Below, piece after piece: positions 7,250-15,949 of a stretch of DNA of 64,000 bases. The notes under the pieces are model-generated. The model had not been told where the DNA came from and made no database searches. It saw only the letters and a program-made list of their open reading frames with translations. A program made the translations under genes and the position numbers. This DNA is from Campylobacter concisus (lineage in GTDB: Bacteria; Campylobacterota; Campylobacteria; Campylobacterales; Campylobacteraceae), in assembly GCF_003048905.1 (NCBI RefSeq), contig NZ_PIRO01000002.1, forward strand, positions 124,001 through 188,000. Direction: 5' to 3'. Position 1 is the stretch's first letter. Each line of letters begins with the position of its first letter.

Positions 7250-10200
7250 ATGGCTAAAATAATGAAAACTATGGACGGAAACGAGGCTGCGGCGCACGCG
7301 GCTTACGCATTTACGGAGGTTGCGGGCATCTACCCGATCACTCCTAGCTCGCCGATGGCAGACTACACCGATATGTGGGCGACTCAGGGCAAGAAAAATC
7401 TATTTGGCATGCCCGTTAAAGTCGTCGAAATGCAAAGCGAGGGCGGAGCCGCGGGTACCGTACACGGCTCGCTGCAAGTAGGCGCACTAACTACGACATA
7501 CACGGCTTCGCAAGGGCTTTTGCTAAAAATCCCGAATATGTACAAAATCGCAGGCCAGCTACTACCCGGCGTCATTCACGTGAGCGCGCGCTCTATCGCG
7601 GCTCAGGCGCTTTCTATCTTTGGCGACCATCAGGACATTTATGCCTGTCGCCAGACGGGCTTTGCCATGCTGGCAAGCGGCTCCGTGCAAGAGGTCATGG
7701 ATATCGCCGGCGTCGCGCATTTAGCGGCAATCAAAGGTCGCGTGCCGTTTTTGCACTTTTTCGACGGATTTCGCACGAGCCACGAGATACAAAAGATCGA
7801 GGTGCTTGACTACTCGCACTTTGATAGGCTTCTTGACCGCGAGGCGCTGCAAAAATTTAGAGACGAGGCGCTAAGCCCTGAAAGCCCGAAAACTCGAGGT
7901 ACGGCGCAAAACGATGACATCTACTTCCAAACTCGCGAGCTAGCTAACCGCTACTACGACGCGATTCCTGATATCGTGGCGGAGTATCTAAAAGAAATTT
8001 CACAAATCACGGGACGCGACTATCGTCCGTTTAATTATTACGGCGATCCGCACGCTACGCGCATCGTGGTCGCGATGGGCTCTGTTACGCAAACTCTAGA
8101 AGAAGTCGTCGATCACCTGCGCGCAAAGGGCGAAAAAGTAGGCGTGCTAAAAGTGCATCTATACCGTCCGTTTAGCCTAAAATATCTCTTTGACGTGATG
8201 CCTGAGACGGTAGAAAAGATCGCCGTGCTAGACCGTACGAAAGAGCCGGGAAGCCTAGGCGAGCCACTATATCTGGACGTCAAGGCGGCGTTTTACGGAC
8301 GCAAAAATCAGCCTGTGATCGTGGGCGGTCGCTACGGTCTAAGCTCAAAAGACGTCGATCCCGCACAAATGCTAGCGGTCTTTGAAAACCTAAATTTAAG
8401 CGATCCAAAAAACGGCTTTACCGTCGGTATCGAGGATGACGTGACCTTTACATCGTTAAAAGTCGGCGAGAAAATTTCGCTAAGCGACGCAAGCGTGAAG
8501 GAGTGCCTATTTTACGGTCTTGGCGCGGACGGTACCGTTGGGGCGAATAAAAACTCTATCAAAATCATCGGCGATAAAACCGAGCTTTACGCGCAGGCGT
8601 ATTTTGCCTACGATAGTAAAAAATCAGGCGGCTACACGCGCTCGCATCTGCGTTTCGGTAAAAATCCGATCCGCTCGACCTATCTCGTCTCAAATCCGCA
8701 CTTCGTAGCCTGCTCCGTCGCGGCGTATCTTGAAATTTATGGCGTTCTTGACGGTATCCGCGAGGGCGGGACGTTCTTGCTAAACTCGATCTGGGACGCC
8801 GAGCAGACGGTCGCTAAACTACCGAATAAAGTAAAGAAAATTTTAGCCGCCAAAAAGGTAAATTTCTACATCATCAACGCCACCAAGCTAGCTCGCGAGA
8901 TCGGACTGAAAAACCGCACGAACACCATCATGCAGTCGGCGTTTTTTAAACTTGCAGACATCATACCGTTTGCCGACGCGCAAAAATACATGAAAGAGTA
9001 CGCGCACAAAGCCTATGCCAAAAAGGGCGAAGCGATCGTGGAGATGAACTACAAGGCTATCGATATGGGCGCGGACGGGCTGGTTAAGGTCGCAGTCGAC
9101 CCTAGCTGGGCAAAATTGACGGATGACGCGAGCGCGGAGGAAAAATACGTCGGCGACGAATTTATAGAAAAAATCGTTAAGCCTATCAACGCCGCTAGGG
9201 GCGATAGCCTGCCTGTTTCGGCCTTTGTGGGCTTTGAAGACGGACACTTTAAATCAGGCACCACGGCCTACGAAAAACGCGGTATCGGCGTAATGGTACC
9301 GAAGTGGATCGAGGAAAACTGTATCCAGTGCAACCAGTGTGCCTTCGTCTGCCCGCACGCGGTCATCAGACCGTTTCTAATCGATGAAAACGAGCTTGCC
9401 GCCGCGCCGCAAACCGTACAAGATCACGTCCTAGACGCCAAAGGCAAAGAGGTAAAAGGGCTAAAATATAAAATCCAGGTGAGCCCACTAGACTGCACCG
9501 GCTGCGAACTGTGCGCCCAAAACTGCCCGAGCAAGGAAAAATCGCTCGTCATGGTGCCGCTAGCCGAGGAGATGGAGCGACACGAGCAGGAAAATGCCGA
9601 TTATTTATTTAAAAAAGTAACCTACAAAGACGACCTAATGAGCAAAGATAGCGTCAAGGGCGTGGGTTTTGCGCAGCCGCTATTTGAGTTTCACGGCGCG
9701 TGCCCGGGTTGCGGTGAGACGCCTTATATAGGGCTTGTTACGAGACTATTTGGCGAGCGTATGATAGTGGCAAACGCCACGGGATGTAGCTCGATCTACG
9801 GCGGTAGCGCGCCTTCGACGCCTTATACGACGAACAAAGAGGGCAAGGGCGTAGCGTGGGCGAACTCGCTGTTTGAGGATAACGCGGAGTTTGGCATGGG
9901 TATGAACGTCGCGGTAGAGACGCTTCGCCACCGTATCGAGGACGTCATGCTACGCACCAAAGACGCCGCGCCAAACGCTCTAGCCGCGCTATACTCCGAC
10001 TGGATCGCGCATAAAAACGACGGCGAGAAAACGACGCAAATAGCTAAAATTTTGACTCCTCTTTTGGAGCAAAATTTAGACGTAGAGGGCGTGAAAGAAA
10101 TTTTAGAGCTAAAAAGATACTTAGTTAAAAAATCCCAGTGGATCATCGGCGGCGACGGCTGGGCCTACGACATCGGCTTTGGCGGGCTTGACCACGTATT

Positions 10201-10852
10201 AGCTAGCGGCGAAAACGTAAACGTGCTCGTGCTTGACACCGAGGTCTACTCAAACACCGGCGGCCAGAGCTCAAAATCAAGCCGTGCTGGCTCGATAGCG
10301 CAGTTTACCGCTAGCGGCAAGCCGATGCAGAAAAAAGATCTTGGCTACATCGCGATGACCTACGGAAATATCTTCGTCGCGCAGATCAACTCAAACGCGA
10401 GCCAGGCAAACACGATAAAAGCCATCGCCGCAGCCGAGGCCTACGACGGTCCGAGCCTCGTGATCGCGTATTCGCCGTGTATCGCGCACGGTATCAAGGG
10501 CGGTATGGCCTACTCCGGCGATCAGGGCGAGCTAGCGACCAAGTGCGGCTACTGGCCGACCTACGTCTACGATCCGCGCCTAATCAAAGAGGGCAAAAAT
10601 CCGCTAAAAATGACCTCAAAAGAGCCTGATTGGTCGCTTTACGAGGAGTTTTTGCTAAACGAGGTTCGCTACAACTCGCTTAAAAAGACAAATCCGCAGC
10701 ACGCAGACGAGCTGCTAGCTAAAAACAAGGCCGACGCGCAAAGACGCTACCGCCAGCTAAAACGCCTAAGCTTGGCTGATTTTAGCGACGAGATCGAGTC
10801 CGGCGCGCCTGGGAGCGCCGAGGATGTCTCTGCCGATACCGCAGCCGAATAA
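7250..10852 (+). CDS. nifJ: Pyruvate:flavodoxin/ferredoxin oxidoreductase
   Basis: A 1200-residue single-chain pyruvate oxidoreductase, which oxidatively decarboxylates pyruvate to acetyl-CoA and passes electrons to flavodoxin or ferredoxin. Domains in order: the TPP pyrimidine domain (YPITPSSPMADYTD, about residues 1-250), domain II, the gamma-like domain, then an inserted 2x[4Fe-4S] ferredoxin domain with CIQCNQCAFVC (Cys691, 694, 697, 701) and CTGCELCAQNC (Cys749, 752, 755, 759). The C-terminal TPP pyrophosphate domain has CPGCGETPY and GDGWAYDIGFGG near residue 967. The Shine-Dalgarno is AAGGCGGAAAA. The coding style (many GCG, CGC, GTC, CCG codons) is markedly more GC-rich than the flanking genes. 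It differs from the four-subunit POR found in some epsilonproteobacteria. Confidence 0.96.
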   Translation: MAKIMKTMDGNEAAAHAAYAFTEVAGIYPITPSSPMADYTDMWATQGKKNLFGMPVKVVEMQSEGGAAGTVHGSLQVGALTTTYTASQGLLLKIPNMYKIAGQLLPGVIHVSARSIAAQALSIFGDHQDIYACRQTGFAMLASGSVQEVMDIAGVAHLAAIKGRVPFLHFFDGFRTSHEIQKIEVLDYSHFDRLLDREALQKFRDEALSPESPKTRGTAQNDDIYFQTRELANRYYDAIPDIVAEYLKEISQITGRDYRPFNYYGDPHATRIVVAMGSVTQTLEEVVDHLRAKGEKVGVLKVHLYRPFSLKYLFDVMPETVEKIAVLDRTKEPGSLGEPLYLDVKAAFYGRKNQPVIVGGRYGLSSKDVDPAQMLAVFENLNLSDPKNGFTVGIEDDVTFTSLKVGEKISLSDASVKECLFYGLGADGTVGANKNSIKIIGDKTELYAQAYFAYDSKKSGGYTRSHLRFGKNPIRSTYLVSNPHFVACSVAAYLEIYGVLDGIREGGTFLLNSIWDAEQTVAKLPNKVKKILAAKKVNFYIINATKLAREIGLKNRTNTIMQSAFFKLADIIPFADAQKYMKEYAHKAYAKKGEAIVEMNYKAIDMGADGLVKVAVDPSWAKLTDDASAEEKYVGDEFIEKIVKPINAARGDSLPVSAFVGFEDGHFKSGTTAYEKRGIGVMVPKWIEENCIQCNQCAFVCPHAVIRPFLIDENELAAAPQTVQDHVLDAKGKEVKGLKYKIQVSPLDCTGCELCAQNCPSKEKSLVMVPLAEEMERHEQENADYLFKKVTYKDDLMSKDSVKGVGFAQPLFEFHGACPGCGETPYIGLVTRLFGERMIVANATGCSSIYGGSAPSTPYTTNKEGKGVAWANSLFEDNAEFGMGMNVAVETLRHRIEDVMLRTKDAAPNALAALYSDWIAHKNDGEKTTQIAKILTPLLEQNLDVEGVKEILELKRYLVKKSQWIIGGDGWAYDIGFGGLDHVLASGENVNVLVLDTEVYSNTGGQSSKSSRAGSIAQFTASGKPMQKKDLGYIAMTYGNIFVAQINSNASQANTIKAIAAAEAYDGPSLVIAYSPCIAHGIKGGMAYSGDQGELATKCGYWPTYVYDPRLIKEGKNPLKMTSKEPDWSLYEEFLLNEVRYNSLKKTNPQHADELLAKNKADAQRRYRQLKRLSLADFSDEIESGAPGSAEDVSADTAAE

Positions 10853-10863
10853 AGCGCAAATTT

Positions 10864-10890
10864 CTCTCGCCTAAATTTGGCAGGTGAGGG
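10864..10890 (+). terminator. Possible terminator hairpin after nifJ
   Basis: CTCTCGCCT and AGGTGAGGG can pair over nine base pairs (two G-T wobbles) around a 9-base loop, 12 bases after the nifJ stop. The tail after the stem is A-rich before it is T-rich, so termination efficiency is uncertain. Confidence 0.35.
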
Positions 10891-10986
10891 AAAATATTTG
10901 TAAATTTAGCCGCTCGTTTGGGTGGTTAAATTTGCTTTGAAATTTAAAAATGTAAAATTTACCCAGCAAATTTTAAAAGGCGCAAA

Positions 10987-11493
10987 ATGAGCCAAACTCA
11001 TCCTTTTAAACCTATTTTTGATAAAAATTCTAAAATTTTAATCCTCGGCTCCTTTCCTTCCGTCGTTTCTCGCAAGCTGGGCTTTTACTACGCAAATCCA
11101 CAAAACCGCTTTTGGCGAGTGCTGGCCGGGATTTTAAACGCTCCGCTGCCTACAAGCATGGATGAAAAGATAAATTTCCTAATCGCCAGCCGCATCGCCA
11201 TCTACGACGCTGCGATCTCGTGCGAGATAAAGGGCTCGAGCGATGCTAAAATGACCGCTATCGAACCTGCAAATTTGGAGCCGATTTTTAGCGGAGCGCG
11301 CATAGCGCAAGTTTACGCAAACGGCGGTAAGGCGCACGAAATCTGCGAAAAATACCTAAAAACTCAAATTTTAAATGCAACGGGCAAACCGCCCCTCAAA
11401 CTACCCTCTACTAGCTCGGCAAACGCAAATTTTAGCTTTGAAAGGCTCGCGCAAGAGTGGAAGGTCGTCGCGGGCACGTTAAAGGACGACTAA
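10987..11493 (+). CDS. DNA-deoxyinosine / uracil-DNA glycosylase superfamily protein
   Basis: A 168-residue protein of the uracil-DNA glycosylase fold. Near the N-terminus it has LGSFPSVVSRKLGFYYANPQN followed directly by RFWRVL, the hallmark segment of the DNA-deoxyinosine glycosylase/Mug-like subfamily, which forms the base-binding pocket. The C-terminal LPSTSSANANFSFE is the equivalent of the second DNA-contact motif. These enzymes excise deaminated bases in base excision repair. The gene shares the GC-rich codon use of nifJ and lies 134 bases after it. An AAAGGCGCAAA Shine-Dalgarno precedes the ATG. The exact damaged base it prefers cannot be read from sequence. Confidence 0.82.
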   Translation: MSQTHPFKPIFDKNSKILILGSFPSVVSRKLGFYYANPQNRFWRVLAGILNAPLPTSMDEKINFLIASRIAIYDAAISCEIKGSSDAKMTAIEPANLEPIFSGARIAQVYANGGKAHEICEKYLKTQILNATGKPPLKLPSTSSANANFSFERLAQEWKVVAGTLKDD

Positions 11494-11594
11494 AAAATTA
11501 GTAAATTTATCAAGTTTGTAAAGCATCCAAAAGAAGTGTGTAATTAAAATAGTGTTAAAATTCTTAAGAAAGAGTACTATTGCAAGGAAGATAA

Positions 11595-13010
11595 ATGTCA
11601 AAAATAAGTAATTCTTTAAATAATTTCAGGCAGTTAAAAGAAGATATTAATACATTGAATGTTAAATCTATGTCGGAAAACGAAGCGCAGGAATTTGCTA
11701 GAAATAAGGAAGCACTAATTTATATAGAGAATTACATAAATTTATTGGACGAAAATCTACTTCCGAATGCTTTTTTTGGAGAATTTCAAAACTGCTTTGT
11801 CAATTGGAATAGAAGTATGGGGCATTTGACTGCCATTATCGACAACGCCTTAACAATATTAGCCAGATATTCAACCATATATATTCCAAAAAATCAGGCA
11901 AAACCAATCGTTATGGAGATGATTGCGGGATACAATGACGCAATAAAGGCATCATTGGATGATTTAAAATTAGAAGCGATCAAAAATAAAATAACAGATG
12001 TCGAGAATTATATACAAAAATTCAATATTGCTAACGGCGATTTTTTAAAACAAAAAGATGAAATCTATGGATACTTTAATGAGATAGAAAAAATTAGAAC
12101 TAATTTGGTAGTTAGACAAGAAGATAAAGATATATCTATACAGCAAGAAATAGAAAATGCAAGAAATAAGATAGCTCAAGACCTAGAATTAACCAAAGAG
12201 AAAATTACCGAAAATTATCAAAAACTAGAAGAAATAGGAAAATTTCATATAAAGATTTTCGGTGAACTAAATGATAATGTTCGCAGTGGAGGTTTGGAAC
12301 AAAAACTTGACAATATGTTTAAAGATTTAGATGAATATAAAGGTATAATGAAAACTCGTTTTGATGAGTATGACAAAATAATCAAGGAACTAAATGAAAA
12401 AGCTACTAATGCGAGTCTTTCTGCCTCTTATGGCAGGGAGAGAAATTCGATAAGTGAAACGATTGTATTTTGGAATTTTTCCTTTATCGTATGTATTTTA
12501 TTTATATTTTTAGTAGCACTTTGGTCCTTTTATGATTTAAAAGAAATTTTAAACTTTGATGTAAAAACTACAATTGCACAACTCGGGCAATCAAACGATG
12601 CAATAGCTACGCCCTATATATCTGCCTTATTGAACAATAGAATTTATATTATCTTTTTCGGATTTTTTTCAAAAATAACTATGGCACTACCTCTTATTTG
12701 GCTTGCTATTTTTTGTTCAAATAGGCGCAAAGAAGCTATGAGGCTTTCGCAGGAATATGCACATAAAGTCGCAATTGCAAGCTCATATGAAAGTTACAAA
12801 GAACAAATCAAAAATTTAAACGAAGAAAATCAAGAGTTGCTTACAAAATTAATGTCGTCTACGATTGATATAATTTCTAAAAATCCAAGTGATTTTTTAG
12901 ATAAATCAAAAAGCTCTGATAGGTTGATTGACTATGATGAAATTGTAACTAAAATAAAGCAGTTACCAGAATGGCTCATTGATGTTATAAAACAGAAAAG
13001 TAAAAATTGA
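11595..13010 (+). CDS. Unknown membrane-anchored coiled-coil protein
   Basis: I do not recognise this 471-residue protein. The N-terminal 280 residues are highly charged and helical, with long coiled-coil stretches (for example around ENARNKIAQDLELTKEKITE and NMFKDLDEYKGIMK). Two hydrophobic segments follow, at about 292-312 (FSFIVCILFIFLVALW) and 350-372 (IIFFGFFSKITMALPLIWLA). The C-terminal region after the second segment is again charged and coiled-coil-like (YKEQIKNLNEENQELLTKL). No signal peptide is evident. The layout suggests an inner-membrane protein with cytoplasmic ends. Its base composition is very AT-rich, in contrast to the GC-rich genes on either side, so it was probably acquired or retained separately from them. 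Its start has an AAGGAAG Shine-Dalgarno. Confidence 0.6.
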   Translation: MSKISNSLNNFRQLKEDINTLNVKSMSENEAQEFARNKEALIYIENYINLLDENLLPNAFFGEFQNCFVNWNRSMGHLTAIIDNALTILARYSTIYIPKNQAKPIVMEMIAGYNDAIKASLDDLKLEAIKNKITDVENYIQKFNIANGDFLKQKDEIYGYFNEIEKIRTNLVVRQEDKDISIQQEIENARNKIAQDLELTKEKITENYQKLEEIGKFHIKIFGELNDNVRSGGLEQKLDNMFKDLDEYKGIMKTRFDEYDKIIKELNEKATNASLSASYGRERNSISETIVFWNFSFIVCILFIFLVALWSFYDLKEILNFDVKTTIAQLGQSNDAIATPYISALLNNRIYIIFFGFFSKITMALPLIWLAIFCSNRRKEAMRLSQEYAHKVAIASSYESYKEQIKNLNEENQELLTKLMSSTIDIISKNPSDFLDKSKSSDRLIDYDEIVTKIKQLPEWLIDVIKQKSKN

Positions 13011-13062
13011 TTTAAAGTATATTCAATTGGTGGTAATGCAATAAATTATAAGGATTAAATTT

Positions 13063-14223
13063 GTGAATTTTTTAGATATTAAAATTTTAAAATTCCTCCT
13101 CCTGCTCCCGCTTTTAGCGCTAGTCGTGCAAGCACTAGAGCCAAAAATCGTAATGAAGCCTGAAGCGAGCCTCAAAAACGGGCTTTACTACGTAAAAGGC
13201 AAGCTCTACGACGGCACGTTAAAGATGCTTCGCTACAGCGTCGAGGACCTATATGACGTAAATGCGATGGGCATGGTCTATCCGAGGCTAAAACCCCTGC
13301 CGCCCACGCTCATACGCGAGATAGACGTGCAGGGCGGCACGGCGATGCGATACAGGGACTATTTTGACGGTAGGGACAAACCCTCAAACGAATACCCCTT
13401 AAAAAACGGCATCCGCGAGGGCACGGCGAAGCACTACCACGCAGATAGCGGCGCTCTGATGGGCGAGAGCGAATACAAAAATGACGTCCGCGACGGGCGC
13501 TACCGCCGCTACTACTTTGACGAGGGCGGCGCGTTAAAGCAGGAGGGCACCTACAAGGCAGACAAGCGAGAGGGCGTATTTACCGACTATTACGTTAGCG
13601 GCGAGGTTAGCGCACGCAGCCCATACGCGGGCGGGCTTCGAAACGGCGAGGACTTCGACTACTACAAAAGCGGTAAAATTCGAGGCGTGCGAACCTACAA
13701 AGAGGGCAAGCGAGAGGGCGCGGAAACGTGGTACTACGAAAGCGGCACCGTGGAGGAGACGGGCGAATACAAAAATGACCGCAAAAACGGCGTTTGGAAG
13801 CGATTTTACGAAAACGGCAAAACGCGCGTGGTAGAAAATTACAAAGACGGCAAAAAGGATGGCGTCGCGCGCGAATATTACCCAAGCGGCAAGCTACGAG
13901 GCGAATACGAGTACAAAGACGGCCGCCAAACGGGCGCGGGTCTGGACTACTACGAGAGCGGGGCGCCGGCGGCAAAAGTAATGTTTAAAAACGGGCGCTA
14001 TCACGGGCTATACGAGGAGTATCACGAAAACGGCAAGCTAAAAGCTAGAGTGATGTTTGAGGACGGGCTGGAGATCGGCGAGGCGCGCCACTACTACGCA
14101 AACGGAAAGCTCGAAGCCCTGGGTGAGTTTGAGCGCGGTAGGCTCATCCGCGCCAAAAAATACAACGAATCGGGTAAGCTAATCAGCGACAAGTCTGATA
14201 AAAACGGACTTCCGAGGGAGTAA
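13063..14223 (+). CDS. Secreted MORN/YwqK-type repeat protein
   Basis: A 386-residue protein with a GTG start (AAGGATTAAATTT before it) and a signal peptide (LLLLPLLALVVQA, about residues 13-25). After a unique region of about 100 residues come roughly ten tandem repeats of about 23 residues with the pattern YYxSGxxxxxGEYKNGxxxG. Examples are FYENGKTRVVENYKDGKKDG and YYPSGKLRGEYEYKDGRQTG. These are MORN_2/YwqK repeats, often annotated as YwqK-family antitoxin, though that label rests on one Bacillus locus and gives no clear role here. The protein is likely periplasmic or outer-membrane associated. The gene is GC-rich relative to its AT-rich upstream neighbour, and the internal repeats make it prone to copy-number change. 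Confidence 0.8.
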   Translation: MNFLDIKILKFLLLLPLLALVVQALEPKIVMKPEASLKNGLYYVKGKLYDGTLKMLRYSVEDLYDVNAMGMVYPRLKPLPPTLIREIDVQGGTAMRYRDYFDGRDKPSNEYPLKNGIREGTAKHYHADSGALMGESEYKNDVRDGRYRRYYFDEGGALKQEGTYKADKREGVFTDYYVSGEVSARSPYAGGLRNGEDFDYYKSGKIRGVRTYKEGKREGAETWYYESGTVEETGEYKNDRKNGVWKRFYENGKTRVVENYKDGKKDGVAREYYPSGKLRGEYEYKDGRQTGAGLDYYESGAPAAKVMFKNGRYHGLYEEYHENGKLKARVMFEDGLEIGEARHYYANGKLEALGEFERGRLIRAKKYNESGKLISDKSDKNGLPRE

Positions 14224-14545
14224 ATACTAAAATAAGTTGCTACTGGCATCATTTGAATTTTTACCAAACCAAATATTTGCATCTTTTATATTTTGAATAT
14301 TTTAATTAGCTTTAAATCACACTACAATAGTCGCACTTAATATTAAAATTTTTATATTTATCTTTTGCATCTTAGTCATAAAAGCAGCAACCTCATTTAT
14401 AAAATCAATAATATTTTTATAAATAAAAGCGAAATTTCAATATAACAAGTAGTATAATTGCAAGTATATAAATATTATTTTTTATACTTTAGTGTATTTT
14501 TGATTTTTGTATTCTGGTTTTTAAATATCTTAATAAGGAGCAAAA
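14224..14545. other. AT-rich intergenic region before dcuC
   Basis: This 322-base gap is strongly AT-rich and has no convincing ORF, RNA gene or strong hairpin. It must carry the dcuC promoter; several TATAAT-like hexamers are present (for example TATAAT near 14453), but none can be singled out. The last bases provide an AATAAGGAGCAAAA Shine-Dalgarno for dcuC. Confidence 0.5.
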
Positions 14546-15940
14546 ATGCATACTCTTGGTCTAATCATAGCCTTACTTACGCTTTTTGTTGTGGGCTGGG
14601 CGATTTTAAAAGGCAAATACGCCACTTTCGTGCTCTTACTCTCTGGCGTTATCATGCTTATCTCTTCGGTCATTCTTGATACGGGAAAATTTTTACCAGA
14701 AAAGGTAAAGAGCACTGGAAATTCATTGCTAGATGTAGTTGAGTTTATCCGCTATATGCTCTCAAATAATTTTTCACAACTTGGACTTTTAATCATGTTA
14801 ATGGTCGGTTTTGCAAGTTATATGACTCATATCGGAGCAAATCAAGCCTTTGTGGGCATCGCCACAAAAAGGTTTAAAGCCATAAAAAGCCCATATTTTA
14901 TGATATTCATAGCTTTTTGCGTAGCAAAACTTATAAGCATGGTCATAACCAGCGCAGTTGGGCTTGGCGTGCTTTGTCTTGCACTTCTTGGACCAGTTCT
15001 TATATCACTAGGGCTAAATAAACTAAGCGTTGGTAGTATTTGTGCGATGAGTGGAGCTAGCTCAATGGTACTTCTTGGCTCATCGACAGCTGCTGCTGCA
15101 AAAGCAACTGAACTTGAGGTGCTTGATTATGTTTTTATCTATAAAATTCCAGCGGCTCTTCCAACTGTGCTCGTGATCGGCATTGCATTAGTTCTTTGGA
15201 ATAGATACTTAGACAAAAAAGAAGGTTGGGTTTGCAGCGAGCATATAGGAGAGAGCATTAGTTTTGACGATAAGGTGGATGTTCCAAAAGAGCAAGCACC
15301 TATGATCTATGCTCTTTTACCATTTTTACCGATGATTTTAGTAGTAGTTTTTTCGCCATATTGTTTAAAAACTATAAAATTAAACATATCAAGCGTCATA
15401 ATCCTTTCTATGATAATTGCTATGGTATTTGAAGCATTTAGGCATAAATTTAGCTTTGAAAAGCTTGGCGAAGGGCTAAAAGTATTTTTTAATGCCATGG
15501 CAAAAAGCTTAAGTGGTGTTGTTATGCTAGTTGTAGCAGCTGGTATATTTGCTGAAGGGTTTAAAGCTCTTGGTATGCTTGATGCTATTGTAAATTTGGC
15601 AAAAAGCATAGGCTTTGGGGGACTTGGCATGTCTATACTTTTTGTATTTATAACAACCATCGTTACAATCATAGCTGGCTCAAATGGTGCAAGCTTTTAT
15701 CCGCTTTTAAATATGGTGCCAAATATAGCCAAGAGTTTAAACATCAACTCTGTTATGCTCGTGCTTCCTATGCATCAAGCCTCCACAATAGCTAGACCAC
15801 TTTCACCTGTCTCTGGCGTAGTGGTAGCCATTTCAGGCATGCTTCACATTAGCCCACTTTCGCTCATTAAAAGATGCAGCGTGCCAGCTATTTTAGGTCT
15901 TATAAGCCACCATATATTTGTATTTTTACTATCATTTTAA
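14546..15940 (+). CDS. dcuC: Anaerobic C4-dicarboxylate transporter DcuC
   Basis: A 464-residue inner-membrane protein with about twelve hydrophobic segments and no signal peptide. Features of the DcuC family include the N-terminal LIIALLTLFVVGWAILKGKY, the GANQAFVGIATKRFK loop and the conserved MHQASTIARPLSPVSGVVVA segment near the C-terminus. DcuC-type carriers exchange fumarate for succinate or export succinate during fumarate respiration, which fits a microaerobic or anaerobic Campylobacter. The start follows a good AAGGAG. The M3 peptidase gene begins 9 bases after the stop, so the two may be co-transcribed. Confidence 0.88.
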   Translation: MHTLGLIIALLTLFVVGWAILKGKYATFVLLLSGVIMLISSVILDTGKFLPEKVKSTGNSLLDVVEFIRYMLSNNFSQLGLLIMLMVGFASYMTHIGANQAFVGIATKRFKAIKSPYFMIFIAFCVAKLISMVITSAVGLGVLCLALLGPVLISLGLNKLSVGSICAMSGASSMVLLGSSTAAAAKATELEVLDYVFIYKIPAALPTVLVIGIALVLWNRYLDKKEGWVCSEHIGESISFDDKVDVPKEQAPMIYALLPFLPMILVVVFSPYCLKTIKLNISSVIILSMIIAMVFEAFRHKFSFEKLGEGLKVFFNAMAKSLSGVVMLVVAAGIFAEGFKALGMLDAIVNLAKSIGFGGLGMSILFVFITTIVTIIAGSNGASFYPLLNMVPNIAKSLNINSVMLVLPMHQASTIARPLSPVSGVVVAISGMLHISPLSLIKRCSVPAILGLISHHIFVFLLSF

Positions 15941-15949
15941 AGAGAAAAT

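Noticed and set aside
8888..10146. Long antisense ORFs inside nifJ (8888-9247, 9823-10146)
   Set aside because: They are shadows caused by GC-rich codon use; they have no ribosome sites and no recognisable domains.
13607..13988. Arg/Pro-rich ORFs overlapping the YwqK-repeat gene on both strands
   Set aside because: They mirror the repeats in the real gene, and their composition is unlike any protein.
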